From: an uncultured Oscillospiraceae bacterium
GTDB lineage: Bacteria > Bacillota > Clostridia > Oscillospirales > Oscillospiraceae
DNA: 53,529 nt
Direction: 5' to 3'
Assembly (NCBI GenBank): GCA_947630785.1
Contig: CANRIW010000011.1
Coordinates: 1 to 53,529, forward strand
This document shows positions 7,729 through 15,848 of the stretch, one piece after another. A program made the translations under genes and the position numbers. A model generated the notes under the pieces. The model saw nothing but the letters and a program-made list of their open reading frames with translations, was not told the origin of the DNA and searched no databases. Numbering within the stretch: position 1 is the stretch's first letter; each line of letters opens with the position of its first letter.

Positions 7729-9617
7729 AGCCCAATGTGAAGCTCGGCCCCACCCTGAAGCGCATCGGAAAGACGCTGTTTGGCTTCTACCCGGTGATGC
7801 TGCCGGTGACGCTGCTGTGTATCCTGTTCAGCGCCGCGGTGAGCGCTATCCCCTCCCTGTTCATGCAGAGGGTCATCGCCATCATCGAGGAGGCCTATCC
7901 CACCCGGGACTGGGCGGGGGCGTCGGGGCGCGTTTTCGGGGTCATCGTGATCCTGGCGGCGCTGTATCTGCTGTCCCTCGTCAGCGTGTTCCTGTGGAAC
8001 CGGCTCATGGCCATCATCACCCAGGGCACCCTGAAAAAGCTGCGGTGCAGGATGTTCGACGGGATGCAGGACCTGCCCATCCGTTACTTCGACACCAACG
8101 GCCACGGGACCATCATGTCCTTCTACACCAACGACATCGACACCCTGCGGCAGCTGATCTCCCAGTCCCTGCCCAATCTGCTGAACTCCGCGGTCATCGT
8201 GGTCACGAACTTCTTTATCATGGTGTGGTTCAGCGTGCCGCTGACCCTGGTGGTGCTGGCCGGCGTGGCCATCATGTTCGTCATCACCGGCAAGGTAGGG
8301 GGCGGCTCCGCTAAATACTTCCGCCGGACCCAGAAGTCGGTGGCCCGGCTGGAGGGCTTCGTGGAGGAGCTGATGGAGGGCCAGAAGGTGGTCAAGGTCT
8401 TCAACCACGAGCCCGAGACCAAAAAGGATTTCGTCAAGGTCAACGACCAGCTCTATGAGGACGCCAAGGCCGCCAACCGCTACGCCAACACCCTCATGCC
8501 CATCCTCAACAACATGGGCCATGTCATCTATGCCGCCTGCGCCATGGTGGGCGGGGTGATGCTCATTCTGAACGCCCCCAACCCCTGCCTGTCCGGCATG
8601 GCCGTCAGCATCAGCGTGGTGGTGCCCTTCCTGAACATGACCCGGCAGTTCTCCGGCAGCATCAGCCAGGTGTCCCAGCAGGTGAATCCCATCGTCATGG
8701 GCATGGCGGGCGCCCAGCGGGTCTTCGACCTGATGGACCAGCAGCCCGAGACCGACGAGGGCACCGTGACCCTGGTGAACGTGAAGGAGCGGGCCGACGG
8801 TTCCCTGGAGGAGTGCCCGGAGCGCACCAACGTGTGGGCCTGGAAGGTCCCCCAGGCGGACGGCTCCTGCACCTATACCAAGCTCACCGGCGATGTGCGG
8901 TTCAAGGATGTGGACTTCGGCTACGTGCCGGAGAAGACGGTGCTCCACGACATCACCCTGTTTGCCGAGCCCGGCCAGAAGGTGGCCTTCGTGGGGGCCA
9001 CCGGCGCCGGCAAGACCACCATCACCAACCTCATCAACCGGTTCTACGACATCCACAAGGGCCAGATCCTCTATGATGGCATCGACATCATGGACATCAA
9101 AAAGTCCGCCCTCCGCAAGTCCCTGGGCATCGTGCTTCAGGACACCAACCTGTTCACCGGCACCGTGATGGAGAACATCCGCTACGGCAACCTTGACGCC
9201 TGCGACGAGGAGTGCATTGCCGCCGCGGAGCTGGCCGGGGCCCACGACTTCATCACCCGGCTGCCCGACGGCTACGACACCATGCTCACCGGCAACGGGG
9301 CCAACCTGTCCCAGGGCCAGAGGCAGCTGCTGGCCATCGCCCGGTGCGCCGTGGCCGACCCGCCGGTGATGATCCTGGACGAGGCCACGTCGTCCATCGA
9401 CACCCGCACCGAGGCCATTGTCCAGCGGGGCATGGACGCGCTCATGACCGGGCGCACCGTGTTCGTCATCGCCCACCGGCTGTCTACGGTCCAGAACTCC
9501 GACGTCATCATGGTGCTGGAGCAGGGCCGTATCATCGAGCGGGGCAGCCACGAAAAGCTCATCGCCGAGAAGGGCAAGTATTATCAGCTCTATACCGGCG
9601 CCTTCGAGCTGGAATAA
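7725..9617 (+). CDS. Heterodimeric ABC exporter, catalytic half
   Basis: 630 aa exporter half with an N-terminal six-helix membrane domain and a C-terminal ATPase. The Walker A is GATGAGKTT (~425), the Walker B LDEATSS has the catalytic Glu, and the switch IAHRLST is complete. Its signature is LSQGQ rather than LSGGQ, which fits pairing with the degenerate site of the upstream half. An extra ~40 residues (TLVNVKERADG... region, ~345-385) sit between membrane and ATPase domains, as in the larger subunit of this family in Clostridia. It is translationally coupled to the first half by a 4-base overlap. Inferred: one heterodimeric pump with a single hydrolytic site. Confidence 0.94.
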   Translation: MKPNVKLGPTLKRIGKTLFGFYPVMLPVTLLCILFSAAVSAIPSLFMQRVIAIIEEAYPTRDWAGASGRVFGVIVILAALYLLSLVSVFLWNRLMAIITQGTLKKLRCRMFDGMQDLPIRYFDTNGHGTIMSFYTNDIDTLRQLISQSLPNLLNSAVIVVTNFFIMVWFSVPLTLVVLAGVAIMFVITGKVGGGSAKYFRRTQKSVARLEGFVEELMEGQKVVKVFNHEPETKKDFVKVNDQLYEDAKAANRYANTLMPILNNMGHVIYAACAMVGGVMLILNAPNPCLSGMAVSISVVVPFLNMTRQFSGSISQVSQQVNPIVMGMAGAQRVFDLMDQQPETDEGTVTLVNVKERADGSLEECPERTNVWAWKVPQADGSCTYTKLTGDVRFKDVDFGYVPEKTVLHDITLFAEPGQKVAFVGATGAGKTTITNLINRFYDIHKGQILYDGIDIMDIKKSALRKSLGIVLQDTNLFTGTVMENIRYGNLDACDEECIAAAELAGAHDFITRLPDGYDTMLTGNGANLSQGQRQLLAIARCAVADPPVMILDEATSSIDTRTEAIVQRGMDALMTGRTVFVIAHRLSTVQNSDVIMVLEQGRIIERGSHEKLIAEKGKYYQLYTGAFELE

Positions 9618-9634
9618 CCGCATACGCAAAGCGA

Positions 9635-9660
9635 GGCCCCGGCGGAAGCCGGGGCCTTGT
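9635..9660 (+). terminator. Terminator of the ABC exporter operon
   Basis: GGCCCCGGC-GGAA-GCCGGGGCC followed by TTGTCATTT, 17 bases after the stop. Confidence 0.75.
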
Positions 9661-9675
9661 CATTTGGACTGGGGC

Positions 9676-9749
9676 GCCTTCCCCACGCCTCATCCGTCAC
9701 GGCTTTGCCGTGCCACCTTCCCCACAAGTGGGGAAGGCTTTTAGAGGAA
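9676..9749. repeat. Palindromic intergenic repeat, copy 1
   Basis: Contains CCTCATCCGTCA, a small hairpin (CACGGCTTTGCCGTG), ACCTTCCCC, then a hairpin whose arm continues as GTGGGGAAGG and ends CTTTTAGAGGAA. The same order and most bases recur at 14242-14338. The right end overlaps the stop codon of the minus-strand gene that ends at 9741. It looks like a dispersed REP- or MITE-type element. Confidence 0.85.
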
Positions 9750-10169
9750 TTTTTTCATCTCTTCGATGTTGGACTGCTCGGTGCGGAGGAGCTTGTCGGC
9801 CAGGTCCCGGACCTCACCGTCGTGCAGGTCGCAGTCCCGGATGGTGCGCAGGCTCTTGGTCACCCCCATGGTGGAGCCCTGGATCATCATCTCCGCGATG
9901 TTGGTGGCGGACCGGTCGGTCATGGCCTTCAGGGTGCTCATGGCCTCGGAGGACAGGCGGGCCACCGGGCTGATCCCCTTGGAGGGCTCCCCCCGGGCGT
10001 GGAGCATGGAGCCGGCGCTGGATTGCAGCTTCTCGTACTCGGCGCGCTGGACGGAGAGGGCGTCGATCAGGCGGGGGTTTTTGGCGTAGCGCAGCACCGT
10101 GTCGATGCCGTCCACCCCCATCTCAGCGGTCTGGTAGATATGGTTGAGCAGTTGGGTCTCGGTCAGCAT
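9741..10169 (-). CDS. Small all-helical protein of unknown function
   Basis: 142 aa, soluble and predicted almost entirely helical, resembling a four-helix (ferritin-like) bundle in its heptad pattern. No catalytic motif, signal peptide or membrane segment is visible. I do not recognise the family. The ATG at 10169 has GAGGTG nine bases upstream. The last codons (Phe-Leu-stop) fall inside the dispersed repeat at 9676-9749, so the present C-terminus was probably set by repeat insertion. It is divergent from recD2. Confidence 0.7.
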   Translation of the reverse strand: MLTETQLLNHIYQTAEMGVDGIDTVLRYAKNPRLIDALSVQRAEYEKLQSSAGSMLHARGEPSKGISPVARLSSEAMSTLKAMTDRSATNIAEMMIQGSTMGVTKSLRTIRDCDLHDGEVRDLADKLLRTEQSNIEEMKKFL

Positions 10170-10226
10170 GATAGTTCACCTCGGATCTCGTATTCGTGTA
10201 GGATCAGTATGCGCACAAAGTCACAG

Positions 10227-10255
10227 TTGAAAACTGCCAAATTTTTTGTTACAAT
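10227..10255 (+). promoter_or_regulatory. Promoter of recD2
   Basis: TTGAAA, 17 bases, TACAAT. The predicted transcript start (~10262) lies just upstream of two possible start codons, 10276 and 10294. Confidence 0.85.
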
Positions 10256-10293
10256 GGGCCATAAGGAAAGAACAAATGTTTGAGGAGGCCGCC

Positions 10294-12525
10294 ATGGCTG
10301 TGGAGAGACCGGAAGGGCAGGAATGGAATCACATCGAGGGCGCGGTGGAGACGGTGCTGTTCCGCAACGAGGAGAACGGCTACACGGTGCTGAAGCTGAA
10401 CTGCGGCGAGAAGGGGGACGTGGCGGTGGTGGGCTGTATGCCCGGCGTCACCCCCGGAGAGCGGCTGGAGCTGGAGGGCACCTGGGGCCGCCACCCCAGC
10501 TACGGGGAGCAGTTCAAGGCGGAGGTGGTGGTCCGGCGGCTGCCCGAGGGGGAGCGGGCCATCTTCGAGTATCTGGCCTCCGGGGCCATCAAGGGCGTCC
10601 GCATGGGGACGGCCAGGCAGATCGTGGACCGGTTCGGGGAGAAGGCCCTGGAGGTCATCGAAAACGAGCCGGAGCGGCTGGCCGAGATCCGGGGCATCAC
10701 CCCCAAGCGGGCCAGAGCCATCGGCGAGGCATTTCGGGAGCGGATGGGGATGCGGCGGCTGGCGGAGTTTCTGACGGAACACCGGCTGCCCCTGGCCGCG
10801 GCGGTGCCCCTCTATAAGCGGTTCGGCGACGTGGCGGTGGAGGTGGTGCGGGACAACCCGTACCTGCTGGCGGACAGGTCCCTGGAGGTGCCCTTTGCCC
10901 AGGTGGACGCCCTGGCCATCGAGCTGGGGGTGGCGGGGGACGACCCCCAGCGGGTGGAGGCCGCCCTCCAATTTGAATTGGACCACAACGCCAACAACGG
11001 ACACGTGTTTTTACCCAAGGAGAAGCTGATTGCGGCCACGGGCGCCCTTATCGGTGTGGAGGGGGAGTGCCTGGACAAGGGGCTGGAGGAGCTGATCCAA
11101 CGGGGCGAGGTGGTCCGGGAGGACATCGCCGGAGTCACGGCCTGCTATCCGGCGGAGCTCTACGAGGCGGAGTGCTATGTGGCCATGCGGCTGGGGGAGA
11201 TGTGCGCCGCCGAGCTGCGGCCGCCGGAGGACCTGGACCGGCTCATCGGGCGCATCGAACAGGAGCAGGGCATCCGGTACGCGGCCCAGCAGCGGGAGGC
11301 GGTGGAGCTGGCGGCCTCCCGGCAGGTGATGCTGCTCACCGGGGGGCCGGGCACTGGCAAGACCACCTCCCTGCGGGGGGTGCTGGCCCTGTTTGACCGG
11401 CTGGGGCTGGAGACCGCCCTGGCGGCCCCCACGGGAAGGGCGGCCAAGAAGCTGGCCGAGACCTGTGGGGCGGAGGCGGCCACCATCCACCGGCTGCTGT
11501 GTACCCAACTGGATCCCTTTACCGGGACGCTGGCCTTTACCAAAAACCAGGACGAGCCGCTGGAGGCGGACGCGGTCATCGTGGACGAGACCTCCATGGT
11601 GGATATGTCTCTCATGGCAGCGCTGCTGGCCGCCCTGCGGTCCGACTGCCGGCTGGTCTTAGTGGGCGACCCGGACCAGCTGCCCTCGGTGGGGCCGGGG
11701 AATGTGCTGGACCACCTGCTGCGCAGCGGCGTGGTGCCCTCGGTGCGGCTGACGGAGATCTTCCGGCAGGCACGGGAGAGCGCCATCGTCATGAACGCCC
11801 ACGGGGTCAACGAGGGGAAGGCGCCGAGGCTGGATAACAAGAGCCGGGACTTCTTCTACCTGGGCAGGCGGGACGCCGCCCGGACGGCGGAGACCGTGGT
11901 GGAGCTCTGCCAGACCCGGCTGCCCAAAAACATGGGCATCCCGGCAGAGCAGATCCAGGTCCTCTCGCCCACGAGGCGGCGAGGGGCGGGCACCGCCGCC
12001 CTCAACCGGGCATTGCAGGCCGCCCTCAATCCCCCCGCCGACGGCAAGGGGGAGCGGGCCTTCGGGCAGTACATCTTCCGGGTGGGCGACCGGGTGATGC
12101 AGGTGAAAAACAACTACGACCTGTTCTGGGAGGATCCAGACACCGGCGAGCGGGACATGGGGGTGTTCAACGGAGACGTGGGCACCGTGGTGGAGGCCAA
12201 CGGCGGCGGTGTCACCGTGTCCTTTGACGGACGCATGGTGGTCTATCCCCCGGAGCTGCTGGGGGAGCTGGAGCCGGCCTACGCCGTCACCGTCCACAAG
12301 GCCCAGGGCAGCGAGTACCGGGCGGTGATCCTGGCTCTCAGCGACGTGCCGCCCTCCCTGCTGGCACGGGGGGTGCTCTACACCGCCATCACCCGGGCGC
12401 GGGAGTTGTTCATCCTGGTGGGCAGCGAGGAACTGATGGCGAAAATGGTGGCCAACGACCGGCACACCAGACGCTACTCCGCCCTGCGGACACGGCTGCT
12501 GCGGGAGATGGGCGTGGAGGCGTGA
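10294..12525 (+). CDS. recD2: RecD2-family 5'-3' DNA helicase
   Basis: 743 aa. Superfamily 1B helicase acting in DNA repair, not part of RecBCD. Regions in order: N-terminal OB-like domain (EGAVETVLFRNEENGYTVLK), helix-hairpin-helix region (~85-200), then the motor with Walker A GGPGTGKTT (~350), APTGRAAKKL, Walker B VDETSMVD (~430), GDPDQLPSVG, TEIFRQA, and the final YAVTVHKAQGSEY (~666) with YTAITRAR. Length and order match RecD2. The ATG at 10294 is chosen because GAGGAGG lies five bases upstream; 10276 is an alternative. It is followed by a terminator and is monocistronic. Confidence 0.95.
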   Translation: MAVERPEGQEWNHIEGAVETVLFRNEENGYTVLKLNCGEKGDVAVVGCMPGVTPGERLELEGTWGRHPSYGEQFKAEVVVRRLPEGERAIFEYLASGAIKGVRMGTARQIVDRFGEKALEVIENEPERLAEIRGITPKRARAIGEAFRERMGMRRLAEFLTEHRLPLAAAVPLYKRFGDVAVEVVRDNPYLLADRSLEVPFAQVDALAIELGVAGDDPQRVEAALQFELDHNANNGHVFLPKEKLIAATGALIGVEGECLDKGLEELIQRGEVVREDIAGVTACYPAELYEAECYVAMRLGEMCAAELRPPEDLDRLIGRIEQEQGIRYAAQQREAVELAASRQVMLLTGGPGTGKTTSLRGVLALFDRLGLETALAAPTGRAAKKLAETCGAEAATIHRLLCTQLDPFTGTLAFTKNQDEPLEADAVIVDETSMVDMSLMAALLAALRSDCRLVLVGDPDQLPSVGPGNVLDHLLRSGVVPSVRLTEIFRQARESAIVMNAHGVNEGKAPRLDNKSRDFFYLGRRDAARTAETVVELCQTRLPKNMGIPAEQIQVLSPTRRRGAGTAALNRALQAALNPPADGKGERAFGQYIFRVGDRVMQVKNNYDLFWEDPDTGERDMGVFNGDVGTVVEANGGGVTVSFDGRMVVYPPELLGELEPAYAVTVHKAQGSEYRAVILALSDVPPSLLARGVLYTAITRARELFILVGSEELMAKMVANDRHTRRYSALRTRLLREMGVEA

Positions 12526-12546
12526 CATCTGAATAAGCAGGGGAGT

Positions 12547-12579
12547 CCCCGGAGTGAGTTTTCGCTCCGGGGATTTTTT
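12547..12579 (+). terminator. Terminator of recD2
   Basis: CCCCGGAG...CTCCGGGG followed by ATTTTTT. It separates recD2 from the phage-derived block. Confidence 0.88.
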
Positions 12580-12641
12580 AGCCTTGCACCGGGAGGGGCA
12601 ACAAATGGCGGTGCGTCACGGAGGTGCGGAGGAGGTTCGGC

Positions 12642-12962
12642 ATGGGCGAGGAGACGAAGAAAACGGCGCCCCGGCGGTCCAGTGAGCCGGTGAGCCATCT
12701 GCGGAAGCTAGCGCGGTGGAGGAACAATGACGCGGTGAAGCTGGCCTATCTCAGCGAGGAGCAGACGGACCAGATCGACGGGCTGGACCTGGCGGGGGTG
12801 ACCGAGCTGAAGCGGCACGGCAACGGGTCCGTCGAGCTGAAATTCGTGGACAAGGTGCGGGTGCTGGACCTGCTGGGCCAGCTGCTGGACCGGCGGGACG
12901 ACCGGGAGCTGGGCAGGCTGCTGGATGAGCTGGGCACGGCGGAGAGCGGCGATGGACAGTGA
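12642..12962 (+). CDS. Phage terminase small subunit, short form
   Basis: 106 aa. The segment ~65-85 (VELKFVDKVRVLDLLGQLL) matches the C-terminal end of PBSX-type small terminases (pattern VK..DK..ALELLGK), and the gene overlaps the large subunit. Usual members are about 140-180 aa and begin with a helix-turn-helix that recognises packaging sites. Here only a basic 40-residue lead precedes the C-terminal part and no clear HTH is seen. The ATG at 12642 has AGGAGG six bases upstream. It is probably the first gene of the phage-derived operon. The identification rests on context plus the C-terminal pattern. Confidence 0.75.
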   Translation: MGEETKKTAPRRSSEPVSHLRKLARWRNNDAVKLAYLSEEQTDQIDGLDLAGVTELKRHGNGSVELKFVDKVRVLDLLGQLLDRRDDRELGRLLDELGTAESGDGQ

Positions 12963-14194
12963 GCGGGCGCGGATTTTCCCCCAAACAGCGGAAGGTGCTG
13001 ACCTGGTGGAGGATGGGGGACTATGACGCCGTCATCTGCGACGGGGCGGTGCGCTCCGGGAAGAGCTACGCGGTGACCGTCGCGTTCTTCCTGTGGGCCA
13101 TGGTCCGGTTCCAGCGGCAGCGGTTCGGCCTGTGCGCCCCCACCGTCAACGGGGCGCGGCGCAATCTGCTGGCCCCTGTGCGGGGGGAGATGGAGGCACT
13201 GGGCTTCCGCTGGGAGGAGCGGCTCAGCCGGAACCAGGTGGTGCTCCGGGGCGGAGGACGGGAGAACACCTTCTATCTCTACGGCGGGCGGAACGAGGCC
13301 AGCGCTTCCCTCATCCAGGGGGTGACCCTGGCGGGGGCGCTGCTGGACGAGGTGGCGCTGATGTCCCGGTCCTTTGTGGAGCAGGCCGTGGCCCGGTGCT
13401 CCCTACCGGAGGCCAAGGTGTGGTTCTCCTGCAACCCGGCGGGGCAGGCCCACTGGTTCTACCGGGAGTGGATCCAGCGGGCGGAGGAGAAGCGGGCGCT
13501 GTACCTCCATTTCACCATGGACGACAACCCGGCCCTGACCAGGCGGGCCAAGGAGCGGTACCGGCGGATGTTCCGGGGGGTCTTCTACCGGCGGTATGTG
13601 CTGGGGGAGTGGGTGTCCCCGGAGGGGCTGGTGTACGACTTCTTCGACCCCGCCCGGGTCCCGCCCGCCCCCAGGGGCGGCTGTGAGCGGTGGCGGATCT
13701 CCTGCGACTACGGCACCCGGAACCCGGCCTCCTTCGGCCTGTGGGGGCTGAAAGACGGGGTGTGGTACCGGGTGAGGGAGTTCTACTACGACGCCTCGGC
13801 GGAGGGCAGCCAGAGGACCGACGGCGAATACGTCCAGGACCTGGAGCGGCTGGCCGGGGGACGGCGGATCGAGGCAGTCATCGTGGACCCGTCGGCGGCC
13901 AGCTTTATCGAGGCGCTGCGGCGGCAGGGCTGGCCGGTGCGGAAGGCGGACAACCGAGTGCTGGAGGGCATCCGGCGGACGGCGGAGGCGCTGAAAGAGG
14001 GCAGGATCGTCGTCTGTCAGGGGTGCGGGGCCGCCCTCCGGGAGTTCGGGCTGTACCGCTGGGAGGACGACGGGACGAAGGACCGGGTCCACAAGGAGAA
14101 CGACCACGCCATGGACGACATCAGGTATTTCGTCATGAGTTTGGAGACGGAGGAGCCGCTTGCGGCGGTGAGCGTGGAACGAAGGGCTGTGTAG
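12959..14194 (+). CDS. Phage terminase large subunit (PBSX XtmB type)
   Basis: 411 aa. The motor that pumps DNA into the prohead. The ATPase domain has Walker A GAVRSGKSY (~28) and Walker B LLDEVAL (~126), with a coupling segment FSCNPAGQAHWFY. The C-terminal RNase H-like nuclease domain has the acidic residues in SCDYGTRNPAS (~247), VDPSAASFI (~309) and NDHAMDDIRYF (~380). All key residues look intact. It starts at a GTG inside the TGA of the small subunit. The stop is followed immediately by a hairpin and the dispersed repeat. Confidence 0.95.
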   Translation: MSGRGFSPKQRKVLTWWRMGDYDAVICDGAVRSGKSYAVTVAFFLWAMVRFQRQRFGLCAPTVNGARRNLLAPVRGEMEALGFRWEERLSRNQVVLRGGGRENTFYLYGGRNEASASLIQGVTLAGALLDEVALMSRSFVEQAVARCSLPEAKVWFSCNPAGQAHWFYREWIQRAEEKRALYLHFTMDDNPALTRRAKERYRRMFRGVFYRRYVLGEWVSPEGLVYDFFDPARVPPAPRGGCERWRISCDYGTRNPASFGLWGLKDGVWYRVREFYYDASAEGSQRTDGEYVQDLERLAGGRRIEAVIVDPSAASFIEALRRQGWPVRKADNRVLEGIRRTAEALKEGRIVVCQGCGAALREFGLYRWEDDGTKDRVHKENDHAMDDIRYFVMSLETEEPLAAVSVERRAV

Positions 14195-14213
14195 GGGCGC
14201 ACAGTGTGCGCCC
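14195..14213. repeat. Perfect hairpin abutting the terL stop
   Basis: GGGCGCACA-G-TGTGCGCCC begins at the base after the TAG stop of the large terminase. No T-run follows, so it is not a good terminator. It may be a second type of dispersed palindrome. Confidence 0.6.
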
Positions 14214-14241
14214 GAACGATCAAGGCAGGGGCCTGTGCGCC

Positions 14242-14338
14242 CCCTCATCCGCCCCCTTCGGGGGCACCTTCCCCCCGGCCTCATCCGTCAGCCTTCGGCT
14301 GACACCTTCCCCGCAAGCGGGGAAGGCTTTTAGAGGAA
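14242..14338. repeat. Palindromic intergenic repeat, copy 2 (one and a half units)
   Basis: CCTCATCCG-hairpin-CACCTTCCCC occurs first as a partial unit (14242-14275). A full unit follows: CCTCATCCGTCA, hairpin, ACACCTTCCCC, GCAAGC, GGGGAAGGCTTTTAGAGGAA. The full unit matches copy 1 at 9676-9749 except in the small hairpins, where changes are paired and so keep the stems. The 220-base gap between terminase and decoration genes is made largely of this element. Confidence 0.87.
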
Positions 14339-14435
14339 GGTTATTTCGATCGGGTGGAAGGCTTAAGAGCTTTAAGCGGGGAGATACCCTGTAAAGGGGT
14401 TTCCAGATATACATTCAATGAGAGGAGTCAGAGAC
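14339..14435 (+). other. Leader before the capsid genes
   Basis: Contains the dyad GCTTAA-GAGCT-TTAAGC (14361-14377). I see no convincing -35/-10 pair, so either transcription reads through from the terminase genes or an unrecognised regulated promoter lies here. Confidence 0.35.
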
Positions 14436-14786
14436 ATGGAGATTTGCTTTGAGGGCATCGGTCAGGCGGTGGCCACCTTCCAGACGGAGGCGGAGCTGAG
14501 CGCCGGCCAGGCGGTGGCGCTGACCGGCAGCTCCACAGTGGGATTGGGCGAGAGCGGCGCGCTGCCCTGCGGCGTCACCGCGGGCGCGGCCCGGAACGGG
14601 GCGGTGGCCGTCCAGATCGCGGGGATGGTGACGGTGGCCTATTCCGGCGAGACCGCGCCCAAGGCAGGCTATGAGAGCCTGACCTGCGACGGCAAGGGGA
14701 TGCTGGTCAAGGCTGAGGACAGCGGGCTCACCTGCCTGGTGCTGGCCGTGGACGAGACCGCCAAGACCGTCACCGTGAAGCTGTAA
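14436..14786 (+). CDS. Capsid decoration-like small protein
   Basis: 116 aa, rich in Gly, Ala, Val and Thr, predicted all-beta with no membrane segment or signal. Its position just before the major capsid gene, its size and its composition fit the head-decoration/stabilising proteins of tailed phages (DUF2190-like). Sequence alone does not prove this. The ATG at 14436 has AGGAG eight bases upstream, better than the ATG at 14418. It ends 20 bases before the capsid start. Confidence 0.6.
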   Translation: MEICFEGIGQAVATFQTEAELSAGQAVALTGSSTVGLGESGALPCGVTAGAARNGAVAVQIAGMVTVAYSGETAPKAGYESLTCDGKGMLVKAEDSGLTCLVLAVDETAKTVTVKL

Positions 14787-14806
14787 ATAACGGGAGGAGA
14801 TCAGAT

Positions 14807-15829
14807 ATGGCTTATCGATTCGACAATGTGAAGCTGGAGAAGGGCATGTACCACGAGGCGGGCAGGTCCTTCACCCAGGTGCTGGAGAAGATGGACCCCA
14901 GCGAGCAGTACAAGGGCACCGCCCTGGAGGGGCTGGACGCCTATCAGCGCCAGCTCAAGCGGTTCGACATCAAGGTGAAGGGGGCCGGCTCCGACCTGGT
15001 GGACAAGTTCTTCTCCACCTCCCAGTCCGCGGTGCTGTTCCCTGAGTACATCGCCAGAGCGGTGAAGGTGGGCATGGAGGAGGCCAACATCCTCCCCGAC
15101 ATCACCGCCACCGAGACCCTCATCGAGGGGATGGACTACCGCTCCATCACCTCCGTGCCGGAGGATGAGAAGGAGCTGAAGCGGGTGGCTGAGGGCGCGG
15201 TCATCCCCCAGACCACCGTGCGCACCAGGGACAGCCTGGTGAAGCTCCACAAGCGGGGCCGCATGCTGGTGGCCTCCTATGAGGCCATCCGGTTCCAGAA
15301 GCTGGACCTGTTCTCCGTCACCCTGCGGCAGATCGGCGCCCAGATCGGGCGGATGCACCTGGAGGACGCCATCGAGGTGATCCTCAACGGGGACGGCAAC
15401 GACAACAAGGCGGAGGTCTCCCACGTGGCCGCCACCGGCAAGCTGACCTACGACGATTTGCTGGCCTTCTGGAACGGCTTTGAGCCCTATCAGCTCAATA
15501 CCCTGCTGGTGGGCACCGACACCATGACCAGGCTGCTGGCCATGAGCCAGATGCAGGACGCCGCCGCCGGGCTGGACTTCCACGGCACCGGCAGGCTCAT
15601 CACCCCCATGGGGGCCAGGGTGCTGCGCACCTCCGCCATGCCCAGGGACACCATCATCGGCCTGGACAAAAACTACGCCCTGGAGATGGTGAAGGCCGGC
15701 GACGTGATGGTGGAGTACGACAAGATCATCGACCGGCAGCTGGAGCGGGCGGCCATCACCACCATCTCCGGCTACGCCAAGATCTTTGAGGACGCCAGCC
15801 GCGCCCTGTCCATGAACGCGGCGGGCTGA
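14807..15829 (+). CDS. Major capsid protein (HK97 fold, XkdG-like)
   Basis: 340 aa. Pattern of an HK97-type capsid protein: N-terminal charged arm (~1-60), then the shell domain beginning ~AVLFPEYIARAVKVGMEEANILPDI, with a long helix (DLFSVTLRQIGAQIGRMHLEDAIEVI, ~165-195) and a C-terminal ERAAITTISGYAKIFEDASRA segment. No separate scaffold gene is present, so the N-terminal arm may be trimmed by the downstream protease. GGGAGGAGATC precedes the ATG. It is placed before the portal gene, the reverse of the usual order. Confidence 0.87.
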   Translation: MAYRFDNVKLEKGMYHEAGRSFTQVLEKMDPSEQYKGTALEGLDAYQRQLKRFDIKVKGAGSDLVDKFFSTSQSAVLFPEYIARAVKVGMEEANILPDITATETLIEGMDYRSITSVPEDEKELKRVAEGAVIPQTTVRTRDSLVKLHKRGRMLVASYEAIRFQKLDLFSVTLRQIGAQIGRMHLEDAIEVILNGDGNDNKAEVSHVAATGKLTYDDLLAFWNGFEPYQLNTLLVGTDTMTRLLAMSQMQDAAAGLDFHGTGRLITPMGARVLRTSAMPRDTIIGLDKNYALEMVKAGDVMVEYDKIIDRQLERAAITTISGYAKIFEDASRALSMNAAG

Positions 15830-15848
15830 GCCCGATAGGAGGCGGAGC

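Noticed and set aside
7692-9629. 645-codon minus-strand frame opposite the second ABC gene
   Set aside because: His/Gly/Asp-rich antisense artefact of GC-rich codon use; no ribosome site or motifs.
12580-12641. Attachment site or integrase at the left edge of the phage block
   Set aside because: No direct repeat matching the right edge near 25570-25680, no tRNA target and no recombinase gene were found.
14213-14224. CGAACGATCAAG shared with 52475-52486
   Set aside because: A single 12-base match in a 53-kb GC-rich window is expected by chance; the flanks do not match.
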